From Planctomycetaceae bacterium (lineage in GTDB: Bacteria > Planctomycetota > Phycisphaerae > SM23-33), in contig JAJFVE010000155.1 of assembly GCA_021371965.1 (NCBI GenBank), positions 1 to 64,000 of the forward strand: 64,000 nt of DNA, in the 5' to 3' direction. This document shows, in pieces, positions 22,136-30,052 of the stretch. A program made the translations under genes and the position numbers. The notes beneath the pieces are model-generated. The model saw only the letters and a program-made list of their open reading frames with translations. It was not told the origin of the DNA and did no database searches. Positions within the stretch are counted from its first letter, which is position 1; each line of letters opens with the position of its first letter.

Positions 22136-22603
22136 ATGCGTCATCGTGTATCGGGAAGACAACTAAGCCGCAACAGCGCCCACCGCAAGGCCTTGAGGCG
22201 GAATATGGCCGCCTCGTTGCTGCAGCATGAAACCATTCGCACCACCGAGCAAAAGGCCAAGGAGCTTCGCCGCTTCGTCGAGAAGCTCATCACTACGGCC
22301 AAGAAGGGCACGCTGCACGCGCGGCGGTTGATCATCGCCGAACTCGGCCATGACCGCGCGATGTTCAACGTCGAGGAAGAGATGGAAGACAAGACCGTCG
22401 TCCAGAAACTCTTCGACGAGTTGGCCCCGCGCTACGCCCAGCGCCCCGGCGGGTACACCCGCATCATCCGCATCAGCGATCACCGCATCGGCGACAACGG
22501 CACGCAGGTCATCCTGCAACTGGTCGAGACGACCAAGGCCGTCGAACCCAGGAAACGCGGCAAGAAGACCGAGGAGACGACGGACGAGAAGACTGAGAAA
22601 TAG
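22136..22603 (+). CDS. rplQ: 50S ribosomal protein L17
   Basis: Tunnel-exit protein and last gene of the ribosomal block. It is 155 residues: RHRVSGRQLSRNSAHRKALR, then NMAASLLQHETIRTTEQKAKE and GGYTRIIRISDHRIGDNGTQ. A charged Lys/Glu/Thr tail of about 25 residues is added. It is followed by an intrinsic terminator. Confidence 0.97.
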   Translation: MRHRVSGRQLSRNSAHRKALRRNMAASLLQHETIRTTEQKAKELRRFVEKLITTAKKGTLHARRLIIAELGHDRAMFNVEEEMEDKTVVQKLFDELAPRYAQRPGGYTRIIRISDHRIGDNGTQVILQLVETTKAVEPRKRGKKTEETTDEKTEK

Positions 22604-22629
22604 TCTCGTTCCGTAAAGAGATCAATCCC

Positions 22630-22656
22630 AAGCCCGGGCCACGTGCCCGGGCTTTC
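22630..22656 (+). terminator. Intrinsic terminator after rplQ
   Basis: A perfect 10-base stem, AAGCCCGGGC at 22630-22639 and GCCCGGGCTT at 22645-22654, with a 5-base loop, followed by a short T-rich run. It closes the ribosomal operon 26 bases after rplQ. Confidence 0.85.
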
Positions 22657-22691
22657 CTACTCTCAATGCCCGGCGCCCGCCGGCCGGCTGA

Positions 22692-22720
22692 TTGACTTTT
22701 GCCCATCCATGGGAGAGAAT
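22692..22720 (+). promoter_or_regulatory. Candidate promoter for tRNA-Arg
   Basis: TTGACT at 22692-22697, a 17-base spacer, then GAGAAT at 22715-22720, about 55 bases before the tRNA. It lies just after the ribosomal terminator, so the tRNA needs its own promoter. Confidence 0.5.
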
Positions 22721-22776
22721 AAGTTGATCTTGTGTTTCTCCGGCCGCATGTGCCGCGGAAAACCCAAAGCGAATTT

Positions 22777-22849
22777 GCGCCTGTAGCTCAATGGATAGAG
22801 CATCGGTCTTCGGAACCGAGGGTTAGAGGTTCGACTCCTCTCAGGCGTA
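22777..22849 (+). tRNA. tRNA-Arg (anticodon UCG)
   Basis: A full cloverleaf can be drawn: acceptor GCGCCTG/CAGGCGT (first pair a G-U wobble), D arm GCTC/GAGC, anticodon stem TCGGT/ACCGA with loop CTTCGGA and anticodon TCG at 22810-22812, and T arm AGAGG TTCGACT CCTCT. Discriminator A; no CCA encoded. It reads CGA codons (and by wobble others). Its 3' half is reused as the attachment site of the downstream element. Confidence 0.95.
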
Positions 22850-22928
22850 GTTAGATGTAAATACAGCGGCTACTGTAAGTTACAGTCACAGGCCCCAAAG
22901 GGTTTTGCAGCCGTAACCAAGGCGTAAA

Positions 22929-22948
22929 GGTGTGTAGTACTACACACC
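22929..22948. promoter_or_regulatory. 20-base perfect palindrome before the integrase relic
   Basis: GGTGTGTAGTACTACACACC is a perfect inverted repeat, 17 bases before the relic ATG. Its counterpart at 23184-23201 sits in the same place before the intact integrase. It could be an operator, a recombinase arm site or an RNA hairpin that hides the ribosome site. Confidence 0.7.
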
Positions 22949-22965
22949 GGCTTGGAGACGGCAGC

Positions 22966-23068
22966 ATGAGTACCTCCACCGAAGCGGTCCCGGCACCTCA
23001 GAACCCCAGGAAATGTCTGCACAAAGGCAGCGGCCAGAGTTTTTTTCGCCTCAGACGCGAATATCTGT
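22966..23068 (+). pseudogene. Relic of an integrase N-terminus
   Basis: Starts MSTSTEAVPAPQNPRKCLHK, which matches the first residues of the intact integrase (MSTSTEAAPAPQNPGKV...CLHK) with a small deletion, and keeps the same upstream leader. After about 34 codons it stops matching and runs straight into a tRNA-3'-end-like sequence. It looks like the left end of an earlier, mostly deleted relative of this element. Confidence 0.85.
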
Positions 23069-23116
23069 ACCGAGGGTTAGGGGTTCGACTCTTCTTATGC
23101 AAAGTCAGATGTAAAT
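23069..23116. repeat. Decayed second attachment site (tRNA-Arg 3' end copy)
   Basis: ACCGAGGGTTAGGGGTTCGA matches tRNA positions 22815-22834 with one change. The match then decays over the acceptor arm (CTTCTTATGCAA in place of CCTCTCAGGCGT) and resumes exactly in the flank, AGATGTAAATAC. The copy lies 254 bases from the tRNA's own sequence. The acceptor arm no longer pairs, so it cannot be a second functional tRNA. Confidence 0.85.
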
Positions 23117-23183
23117 ACTGCGTCTACTGTAAGGTACGGTCACAGGCTCCAAACGGTTTTGCAGCCGTAACCAAGGCGACAAG

Positions 23184-23201
23184 GTGTGTAGTACTACACA
23201 C
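23184..23201. promoter_or_regulatory. 18-base perfect palindrome before integrase
   Basis: GTGTGTAGTACTACACAC, 18 bases before the integrase ATG and immediately before the GGAGG ribosome site. It is conserved with the copy at 22929-22948 although nearby bases differ, so the symmetry seems to be under selection. Confidence 0.7.
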
Positions 23202-23219
23202 GCGCTTGGAGGCGGCAGC

Positions 23220-24530
23220 ATGAGTACCTCCACCGAAGCGGCCCCGGCACCCCAAAACCCCGGAAAGGTGCCGGCCCTGTGTCTGCACAAAGGCAGCGGC
23301 CAAGGCTTTGTTCGCCTTGGCGGCAAAACATTTTATCTGGGACGATATGACGACCCGGCGACTGAGCAGAAGTACCACCAGCTCATCGCCGAGTGGCTGG
23401 CCTGCGGCAGAAACATCCCCCAGGACGCCCAGACCATCAGCGTCATGGAAGTGCTCGATCAGTACTGGGCCTTCGCCCAGACCTATTACGTGACCATGGC
23501 CAACAAGCCCACGACCGAACAGGCCCATTTCAAACAGCTCGTCCCGATGGTCCGCAAACTCTACGGCCATGTCCGGGCCGCGGACTTCGGTCCCCTGGCG
23601 CTCAAGGCCCTTCGCCAGCAGATGATCGAAAAGGGCTGGTGCCGCATCAACATCAACCACCACGTCGGGCGGATCAAACGAATCTTCCGCTGGGCCACCG
23701 AAAATGAAATGGTCCCCGGCAGCACGTACCATGCGCTGCAGGCGGTGGCCGGCCTCAAGCGTGGACGCTGCCAGGTCAAGGAAGGCCGCTTCGTCAGGCC
23801 GGTGCCGATGGAAATGGTCAACGCCGTCAAGCCGTTCGTCAGCGAGCAGGTCTGGGCGATCATCCAGCTCCAGTTGCTCACGGCCGCCCGCAGCGGGGAA
23901 ATTGTGATCATGCGCCCCTGCGATATCAACCGCGAAGGCAAGATCTGGACGTACACCCCGGTGGAGCACAAGACCGCCTACCACGGCCATGAGCGCACCA
24001 TCTATATCGGGCCTCAGGCTCAGGGCATTCTGTCACGCTACCTGATCAACCGCGAGCCGCAGGAGTATTGCTTCTCGCCGATCGAGGCCGAGGCCGCCCG
24101 CCGAGAGAGAATGTTCGCCCAGCGCAAGACCCCTTTGAGCTGTGGCAACAAGCCCGGCAGCAATCGGCGCGGGCATCTGGTCCGCAAGTTCCACCAGCGT
24201 TACGACTCGCACAGTTACGCCACTGCCATCAAGCAGGCCTGCGTGCGGGCGTTCCGGCTGCCGCCGTTCCTGGCCAGGAAGAAGGGCGAAAGCGTAGAGG
24301 TGTACAAGAAGCGTCTCAAACCCGAGGAGAAGGCCCAGATCAAACAGTGGCGAAAAGACCACCACTGGCATCCCCACCAGCTTCGCCACAACGCGGCGAC
24401 CGAATTGCGCAAGGAATTCGGCCTCGAAACCGCACGGATCATCCTGGGCCATCGCAGCCCCGCCATCACCACCATCTACGCCGAGGAAGATCGACGCAAG
24501 GCTATGGACGTAATGTTCCAGGTGGGCTGA
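23220..24530 (+). CDS. int: Tyrosine-type site-specific integrase
   Basis: Recombinase that inserts and excises the element at tRNA-Arg. It is 436 residues from ATG 23220, which has GGAGG eight bases upstream. The catalytic set is visible: Arg at about 224 (TAARSGE), HPHQLRH at about 384-390, GH in ILGHRSP at about 412, and the nucleophile Tyr near 420 (TTIYAEED). The N-terminal part carries an arm-type and core-binding region (STEQ...YWAFAQTYYV). An inserted basic stretch around residues 310-370 is longer than usual. Its 3' end overlaps that of the next, convergent gene by 29 bases. Confidence 0.95.
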   Translation: MSTSTEAAPAPQNPGKVPALCLHKGSGQGFVRLGGKTFYLGRYDDPATEQKYHQLIAEWLACGRNIPQDAQTISVMEVLDQYWAFAQTYYVTMANKPTTEQAHFKQLVPMVRKLYGHVRAADFGPLALKALRQQMIEKGWCRININHHVGRIKRIFRWATENEMVPGSTYHALQAVAGLKRGRCQVKEGRFVRPVPMEMVNAVKPFVSEQVWAIIQLQLLTAARSGEIVIMRPCDINREGKIWTYTPVEHKTAYHGHERTIYIGPQAQGILSRYLINREPQEYCFSPIEAEAARRERMFAQRKTPLSCGNKPGSNRRGHLVRKFHQRYDSHSYATAIKQACVRAFRLPPFLARKKGESVEVYKKRLKPEEKAQIKQWRKDHHWHPHQLRHNAATELRKEFGLETARIILGHRSPAITTIYAEEDRRKAMDVMFQVG

Positions 24531-25782
24531 TCACCTCAGGAAGTGTTTCGTCCAGCACCGATGGCGGGCTGGGCATGCGAGGATCAAGGCGATCGGCCTG
24601 CTGTCGGGCCCAGGCGATATACTCCGCTTGCTCACTGCCGGGTGCAATGGCGCCGTCCTTCTGCAGGGCGTATTGTTCGAGGGCCTCAACGTAATCGCGG
24701 ATGTCCTGGCTGCGCCGCCAGTTGGCGGCATCGGCCATCAACTTCTCCACGCGCTGGCGTTCATAGACCTGCTTCATCATGAGGCTCTGCCGCTTTCGGT
24801 GGAGTTCCTCTCGCCGTTGGCGGTCCAGGCGTTCCTGTTCCTCACGCTGTTTTTCGCGTTGCTCTGCGCCGGCCTCCCACTCCCGTCGAAAAATTCTGTA
24901 GCGTCCCTCGGATTCGATCATGTCGATCAGCATCGGGAGAAGGCAGTCTTCCAGCTTTCGTTTCTGCGGCGTATCGTGGGCAGGGCCGCTGGCCCAGGTT
25001 CCCGACCCACGGTCGAAGCCCAGCAGGCCCGTCCAGACCCGGTCGCATTTATGGTTTTGGATCTCGCCCTTCTTGGGTGGCCGCTTGAGGACCATGTCCT
25101 GTTTTTCGCGCAAACGAAAACGTGAGTCGCGACCAGCGAGAGACACCTCGGTGACGAGGGCTGTATCCATGAATGCTTTGCCATCCTTGCGGACGAGGAC
25201 TTTTCCGCCCAGCGCCTCAACGGCTTTGGCAAAGGCGTCGAAAATCAGCAGGGCCCGTTGCCGGCATTTCTTACTGACGACAACGTCCAGGTAGGGCGGG
25301 CCATCGTACGGCGGAATGTACTCTCCCAGAAAATCCACGGTGCGATTCTTGTCCAGCCACTCCAGATACGTGGCGGTGTCCTGCACCACGGGCAATGTGT
25401 CTTGCAGGCAAGAGGCCAATTGGATCGGCGGCAGATTCCTTGCCTTATCCAGCAGGTCCAGTATGTCCGCGTCGAGTGGTTCTGGCGGTGGTGGGGGCGC
25501 GACGATTTCAGGCGGCTTCTTCTTTGGATAGAGGTAGAAAGTGATGCTCTGCACGTCTGGATCAGCGCAGGGGCGCAAAGCGGTCTTGCGAGGGTTCTTT
25601 CCGGATGCGAGCCTTGACCAATATCCCACGTACGGTTTGGGCACGCGGAGAGACCGAGCTATCCTGCCCAGAAGTACGTCCGAACAGCCAAGTTGTTTGG
25701 CCAGCTTGCGAGAGGGTATCTCCCATAGCTTTTGATAGAACTCTTCACGCGTGAAGGTGACTTCCTCTCGTTCGGCTGCCAT
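24502..25782 (-). CDS. HTH-containing protein of unknown function with coiled-coil tail
   Basis: 426 residues from ATG 25782 (AAAGGAAG upstream on this strand). The start, FTREEFYQKLWEIPSRKLAK, then LGCSDVLLGRIARSLRVPKP and GYWSRLASGK, matches a widespread bacterial family whose N-terminus looks like a helix-turn-helix. The middle is globular. Residues about 305-370 are a strongly charged Arg/Glu/Gln coiled coil. It is transcribed against the integrase. Function is unknown; a DNA-binding regulator or lysogeny-associated protein is a guess. Confidence 0.7.
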   Translation of the reverse strand: MAAEREEVTFTREEFYQKLWEIPSRKLAKQLGCSDVLLGRIARSLRVPKPYVGYWSRLASGKNPRKTALRPCADPDVQSITFYLYPKKKPPEIVAPPPPPEPLDADILDLLDKARNLPPIQLASCLQDTLPVVQDTATYLEWLDKNRTVDFLGEYIPPYDGPPYLDVVVSKKCRQRALLIFDAFAKAVEALGGKVLVRKDGKAFMDTALVTEVSLAGRDSRFRLREKQDMVLKRPPKKGEIQNHKCDRVWTGLLGFDRGSGTWASGPAHDTPQKRKLEDCLLPMLIDMIESEGRYRIFRREWEAGAEQREKQREEQERLDRQRREELHRKRQSLMMKQVYERQRVEKLMADAANWRRSQDIRDYVEALEQYALQKDGAIAPGSEQAEYIAWARQQADRLDPRMPSPPSVLDETLPEVISPPGTLRP

Positions 25783-26014
25783 GGTCACTTCCTTTGGGCG
25801 GCTGCACCGGCCGCCAGTCCATCCAATATACCGAGGCATCTGCTTCCATCGCGTTGGACTTTGTTTGGCTGCATCCGGTTCAAATCTCAGGGCGATCTCA
25901 AACAGCTTTCAATCAGCCTCAGATCAGCCATCAATCAGACTCAGCGCCCGTGCCTTTGTGCGATGCTGATGCTTGTCGATCCCGCACATTGCGGGGCACA
26001 GCAGGAGTGGAATG
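25783..26014. promoter_or_regulatory. Divergent control region between the HTH gene and the early operon
   Basis: Non-coding gap between divergent genes, where a lysogeny or early switch would be expected. It has iterated ATCAGCCTCAG-type units at about 25913-25950 (ATCAGCCTCAG, ATCAGCCATCA, ATCAGACTCAG), which could be repressor sites. A small hairpin CCCGCACATTGCGGG lies at 25981-25995 just before the first early gene. I find no strong promoter boxes. Confidence 0.45.
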
Positions 26015-26350
26015 ATGGCCATCGATATTGAGCAGGAACGGATCATCGACCTTTCAGAAGCCGCGAGGGTTCTACCGCGGATCAACGGCAAGAAGCCTTC
26101 GATATCAACGCTGTGGCGGTGGTGCCGCATAGGACTGCGCGGCGTGAGGCTGGAGTACGTGAAAGTGGGGCGTAACATCGCTACGTCGCTGCCGGCTCTC
26201 AACCGGTTCTTCGTGGAACTGGCCAAAGCCGAAGAACCGCTGGATGAGTACCCAAGGGGAGAGCACCGCTCTTCCTTGTACCGTGGCCCCGCGGCCAGGC
26301 TGCGCGCCATCCGTGCGGCCGAGAAACGCCTGGAAGAGGCGGGGCTCTGA
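26015..26350 (+). CDS. DUF1580-type putative excisionase-like DNA-binding protein
   Basis: 111 residues from ATG 26015; GGAG lies seven bases upstream, and a neighbouring ATG at 26012 is an alternative. IDLSEAARVLPRINGKKPSI, STLWRWCRIGLRGVRLEYVK and then VGRNIATSLPALNRFF fit DUF1580, a family I know mainly from planctomycetes. It resembles MerR/excisionase winged helices. First gene of the early operon; the next gene starts in its stop (TGATG). It may act as excisionase or early regulator (inference). Confidence 0.75.
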   Translation: MAIDIEQERIIDLSEAARVLPRINGKKPSISTLWRWCRIGLRGVRLEYVKVGRNIATSLPALNRFFVELAKAEEPLDEYPRGEHRSSLYRGPAARLRAIRAAEKRLEEAGL

Positions 26351-27102
26351 TGCAGCTTGCCAATCCTCACCAGCATGTCGGCAGCAATGTCCGCATCCGC
26401 TCGCATGGCTCAAGCCAGCACTTCGGCCGCGGGCGGTTGCTTCGCGTCGAGGGCCAGTTCGGAATCGTCCAGCCATTCCAGCGACACCGGAAAGAAGAGC
26501 GTGTGCCATTGACAGACCTTCATACATGGTCGGCGGGCAATGTGAACCACCCGCAACAGCCACAGTCATCCCAAAAACCACAGCAGCCGGAGAAGGCAGA
26601 GCCAGTGATTCAATCTGCAACACAGGTCGAACAGGCAATTCAGGATGGTCCCTGGATCGTCGCTGACGTGGACAACGTGCGGTTCTTTGTGTCCACGTAC
26701 CGCGGCTTCAAGCCTGAACTCAATCGTGCCCGGCGATATGACGTCGAGCGGGCGGCTAACCATTCCGCATCGCTGCTGCGCCTGCGCCGAGGCAGCGAAG
26801 TTGGCAGGATCGAAGTGCTCACTGTCGAGCAGGCACAGCAGATCATCCAGGACCGCTACCAGGATCGGCCCGTTCAGCTTGCTCCAGAACCGCAGGCGCC
26901 GGAGCAGGCTGTGTCAGCCTCCCTGAGCTTGGCAAGTTTCTCGAAGGCCAGCCCTGACAACATCCGGCTTGCGGCGGACATCCTCAAGCGGATGGCCGAT
27001 GCCGAGGGGATGTATCGCGAGGCCCTGGCTGACCTGGAGAAGATTCGGGCCGAGTGGCGGCAACTGGAAGAGCGGATCACGTCTCAGGAGCCCAAGCTAT
27101 GA
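26350..27102 (+). CDS. Hypothetical early phage protein
   Basis: 250 residues, no family recognised. The first 60 residues are basic and may bind nucleic acid (RIRSHGSSQHFGRGRLLRV). A Pro/Gln linker follows at about 66-88. A small globular part is at 95-170, and the C-terminal 60 residues are helical and charged. It overlaps both neighbours by a few bases (TGATG and ATGA), so it is translated as part of the early operon. Confidence 0.7.
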   Translation: MQLANPHQHVGSNVRIRSHGSSQHFGRGRLLRVEGQFGIVQPFQRHRKEERVPLTDLHTWSAGNVNHPQQPQSSQKPQQPEKAEPVIQSATQVEQAIQDGPWIVADVDNVRFFVSTYRGFKPELNRARRYDVERAANHSASLLRLRRGSEVGRIEVLTVEQAQQIIQDRYQDRPVQLAPEPQAPEQAVSASLSLASFSKASPDNIRLAADILKRMADAEGMYREALADLEKIRAEWRQLEERITSQEPKL

Positions 27103-28016
27103 CGATTCTGACCAATACCGCCTTGGGCACGTACCGACTGTGCCCCCGCAAGTACCGCAATAGGTACATTTACAAATTCGTGCGGGCTCGCAAGGGGGTG
27201 GCTTTGCGTCTTGGCTCGGCATGGCACTTTGCGTTGGAGATGTTCGGCAAAGGCGCTTCCATCGAGGAGATTCTGGCATGGATCAGGGCCAGCTACCAGA
27301 TCTGCCCCGATTGGGCCGATCCCGATGAGTGGCAAGTCGAGTGTGAAATCCTGGTCCAGCTTGTGGCGGGCCACCTGTGGTGCTACTCGCAGGACGGGCT
27401 GAAGTTCGTCGCCAGCGAGTTGACCTTCAGCATCCCGGTTATCGACCCCACTACCGGCCAGGAAAGCCAGTCGTTCATGTTGGCCGGCAAGATGGATGGC
27501 ATCGTTCTCTTGTGGGATGGCCGGATGGCCCTGCTGGAGTACAAGACCGCCGGCGAAGACATCGGCGAGGGCAGCGACTACTGGCAGCGGCTGCACGCTG
27601 ATCCGCAGCTTTCGCTGTATATCCTGGCGGCGCGGTCGCTGGGGCATGATGTCAGCACGTGTCTCTATGACGTGACCCGCAAGCCTACCATCCGCTGCAA
27701 GAAGAGCGAGACGCCCCAGCAGTTCGGCCAGCGCCTCTACGGGGATATCAACGAGCGGCCGGAGTATTACTTCCAGCGCCGCGAGATTCCCGCCCTGGAA
27801 GATGAACTCCGCGAGTTCCAGGTCGAACTGTGGCAGCAGATCTGTGCTCTCCAGGACTCGATGGCCAGCCATCGCTGGTATCGCAACATCAACCGAATGA
27901 CCTGCGCGTACTGCGAGTACAGCGAGTTGTGCTTCAACAACATCCAGGTCAGTGCCGGCCAGGCGCCGCTGGGCTTTGAGATCATTGCCGATCCGCATCC
28001 GGAACTGTCCTCCTGA
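27099..28016 (+). CDS. Cas4/RecB-like PD-(D/E)XK nuclease with iron-sulphur cysteines
   Basis: 305 residues from the ATG overlapping the previous stop. Active-site order is clear: HFALE in motif LRLGSAWHFALE, GKMDGIVLL with the Asp, and LLEYKTAG with E-x-K. A cysteine near the start (YRLCPRKYR) plus CAYCEYSELC near the C-terminus form the four-cysteine cluster typical of Cas4 and AddB-type 4Fe-4S nucleases. Phages use such enzymes as 5'-3' exonucleases in recombination. It precedes a Sak4-like ATPase, which fits that role. Confidence 0.85.
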   Translation: MTILTNTALGTYRLCPRKYRNRYIYKFVRARKGVALRLGSAWHFALEMFGKGASIEEILAWIRASYQICPDWADPDEWQVECEILVQLVAGHLWCYSQDGLKFVASELTFSIPVIDPTTGQESQSFMLAGKMDGIVLLWDGRMALLEYKTAGEDIGEGSDYWQRLHADPQLSLYILAARSLGHDVSTCLYDVTRKPTIRCKKSETPQQFGQRLYGDINERPEYYFQRREIPALEDELREFQVELWQQICALQDSMASHRWYRNINRMTCAYCEYSELCFNNIQVSAGQAPLGFEIIADPHPELSS

Positions 28017-28052
28017 TGAGGGGTCGGTTGTCTTTTGTGAAAGGAGTCTGTG

Positions 28053-28910
28053 ATGACTGCTGTAGGAGTACCCGCCAGAAACAATCTGACCAATCGCCAC
28101 GCGCCGCCGCCTCAGCCGCAGGCGGTAACGTTTGGAGCCATTCCCCTTGCCGACGCGCATCGAGTGACGATCTTCGGTCCAGGCGGTGGTGGCAAGACCA
28201 ATACTGCCTGTGCCGCCCCCGGTATGAAAGGCTTCTTTGATCTGGAGGAATCCTTGCCCGTTCTTCGCAGCCAGATGCCCCAGGAGATCCTGGACCAAAT
28301 CAAGATCATCAGCACCATCAAGGGCAAGACCGGCGCCGAGGGCTGGCAGGCCCTGCGCGACACGCTGCACATGGGCGGCTGGGATGAGATCAAGACCATC
28401 GTGATCGACTCGGCGACCAAGGCCGAAGAGTGGGCGACGGCCTGGGTCATCAAGAACGTGCCGCATGAAAAGGGCAACAAGGTCGAGCGGATCGAAGACT
28501 ACGGATTCGGCAAGGGCTACTCGCACGTTTACGAGACGTTCCTGACGCTGCTTGGTGATCTTGACCAGCACGTCCGCGCCGGCCGCCACGTGGTGTTGAT
28601 CGCGCACGACTGCACAGCCGAAGTTCCCAATCCGGCCGGTGAAGATTACATCCGCTACGAACCGCGGCTGCAGTCGCCCGCCAGCGGCAAGAACTCGATC
28701 CGCCTGCGCGTGCGTGAGTGGGCTGATCACGTGCTCTTTATTGGCTACGACCTCGACACCAAAGATGGCAAAGCCAAGGGCAGCGGTACCCGGACCATCT
28801 ATCCGGTGGAACTGCCGCACTGCATGGCGAAGAGCCGCACGATGAGTGAGCCCATGCCCCTGAACAAGTTCGATACCGCCGTCTGGGCCCGCCTGCTGGG
28901 CCAGAAATAG
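28053..28910 (+). CDS. Sak4-like phage recombination ATPase
   Basis: 285 residues from ATG 28053, with AAGGAG six bases upstream. P loop GPGGGGKTNTA, a Walker-B-like TIVIDSATKAEEW, and VVLIAHDCTAEV match the phage nucleotide-binding (AAA_24) family, RecA-fold single-strand annealing or strand-exchange proteins. It lies between a Cas4-like nuclease and a probable single-strand-binding protein: a three-gene recombination module. Confidence 0.85.
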   Translation: MTAVGVPARNNLTNRHAPPPQPQAVTFGAIPLADAHRVTIFGPGGGGKTNTACAAPGMKGFFDLEESLPVLRSQMPQEILDQIKIISTIKGKTGAEGWQALRDTLHMGGWDEIKTIVIDSATKAEEWATAWVIKNVPHEKGNKVERIEDYGFGKGYSHVYETFLTLLGDLDQHVRAGRHVVLIAHDCTAEVPNPAGEDYIRYEPRLQSPASGKNSIRLRVREWADHVLFIGYDLDTKDGKAKGSGTRTIYPVELPHCMAKSRTMSEPMPLNKFDTAVWARLLGQK

Positions 28911-28922
28911 GAGTTGTGTGCA

Positions 28923-29660
28923 ATGCTTCCTAACCGTGAAGGCCTGTTCAATGCGTACCCGCTGGATATCGGGATCACCCAGAGCGGCCCCAATAACCTG
29001 CTGACGTGCTCGATTCTGCTGCGGCTGTATGAGGAGCTTTCCAATGGCAGTTGGATCGACTGCTCTGCAGAAGGCATGGAAATCACCGGCTACTTCTATC
29101 TGGAGAAGAAAGACGGCGCTCTCAATACCACTGCCATCGACTCGCTCAAGGCCACCCTGGGCTGGGACGGGCGCGACCCGTTCTGGATGCAGGACAATGC
29201 CGAGAATCTGCGCGAAAAGCCTGTCCAGGTAAAGCTGGGCGGCGAGCAGTACAACGGCAAGACCCGCATCAAGGTCCAGTTCCTCAATCCCTACGGCAGT
29301 TCGGCCGCCGCTGTGAGCAAAGGCGACGACGAAAGCCGCCGGGCGATCAATGCCCGACTGGGCGCGCGATTCCGTGCGCTGGCCGGCGGCACGCCCGCCC
29401 CGGCGCAGACCCCGCCGCCGCGGCCCGCTCAGGCCCCCGCGCCCGCTGGGCCGGCGGCTCCGGCGACAGCGACCATGGAACAGGCGTGGGCGGAGTTCTG
29501 CAAGCACTGCCAGGGGCCCAAATGGACTCAAGAGGCTATCGAGAACGAGTGGTTCAGGATTCTCGGTGAGCTTTTCTCTGGCAAGCAACCGGCTGGGCTG
29601 ACCGGTGCAGACTGGGCAACGATGCTCGCCAAAGGTCCGGCAATGATCCTTCCCTTCTGA
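28923..29660 (+). CDS. Probable single-stranded-DNA-binding-type phage protein
   Basis: 245 residues from ATG 28923. The N-terminal 140 residues are beta-rich (LYEELSNGSWIDCSAEGMEI, YFYLEKKDG, VQVKLGGEQYNGKTRIKVQF), like the DUF669-type partners that follow Sak4 ATPases. Then comes an Ala/Pro linker at about 155-185 and a helical C-terminus. A role in coating single strands is inferred from position and architecture, not from a diagnostic motif. Confidence 0.6.
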   Translation: MLPNREGLFNAYPLDIGITQSGPNNLLTCSILLRLYEELSNGSWIDCSAEGMEITGYFYLEKKDGALNTTAIDSLKATLGWDGRDPFWMQDNAENLREKPVQVKLGGEQYNGKTRIKVQFLNPYGSSAAAVSKGDDESRRAINARLGARFRALAGGTPAPAQTPPPRPAQAPAPAGPAAPATATMEQAWAEFCKHCQGPKWTQEAIENEWFRILGELFSGKQPAGLTGADWATMLAKGPAMILPF

Positions 29661-29709
29661 TCTGACATTGCCGGACATGTGAATACAGGCGTGGGCAAAG
29701 GAGTGCCCC

Positions 29710-29889
29710 ATGCGGGTGCGTGTCAAGGAAAGGACGCTCAAGGACCAGCGCGAGATCGCGCGGCGACTGCGGGTGTACGTCGATCAGGTTGATCGCTGCG
29801 GGCGCATTACGCGCTGGCAGCCCAACGTGATGAACCCCAAGGTCAGGGATGACCGTTATGTGCCCGAACCGTCAAAAGAGGATGATTGA
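29710..29889 (+). CDS. Small basic hypothetical protein
   Basis: 59 residues starting MRVRVKERTLKDQREIARRL and ending in an acidic EPSKEDD. AAAGGAG lies well placed upstream, and the next gene starts inside its stop region, so it is a real operon member. Function unknown. Confidence 0.7.
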   Translation: MRVRVKERTLKDQREIARRLRVYVDQVDRCGRITRWQPNVMNPKVRDDRYVPEPSKEDD

Positions 29890-30052
29890 GAAGTCCAAAG
29901 CCGCCAAAGAGGGTCGCCGGATGCATGCCTTCTATCGGGGCTTCTGGGCTGCCCGCCGTGGCGGCGACGGGCGCAATCCCTTCCCTGCAGGCAGCGAGAA
30001 AGCCACGTGCTGGCAGGCCGGCTGGGACTTCGCGCAGGAGGCGATGCGATGA
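29882..30052 (+). CDS. Rmf/CrpP-like small protein
   Basis: 56 residues from ATG 29882, overlapping the previous stop. The pattern HAFYRGFWAARRGG, then NPFP and CWQAGWDFAQEA resembles the ribosome modulation factor / CrpP fold (aromatic-rich helix, NP[FY], W-x2-GW). Members bind ribosomes or act in phage and plasmid biology. The similarity is by pattern only. It ends four bases into the next gene (ATGA). Confidence 0.6.
   Translation: MIEKSKAAKEGRRMHAFYRGFWAARRGGDGRNPFPAGSEKATCWQAGWDFAQEAMR

Noticed and set aside
23069..23116. Second tRNA gene
   Set aside because: Only the 3' half is present and the acceptor arm no longer pairs; it is a decayed attachment site.
24531..25782. Several + strand open frames opposite the HTH-coiled-coil gene
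   Set aside because: The - strand reading has a good ribosome site and a recognisable conserved N-terminus; the + frames do not.
27084..29741. 885-codon open frame on the - strand across the recombination module
   Set aside because: Antisense to four well-supported phage genes; composition typical of a reverse-frame artefact.
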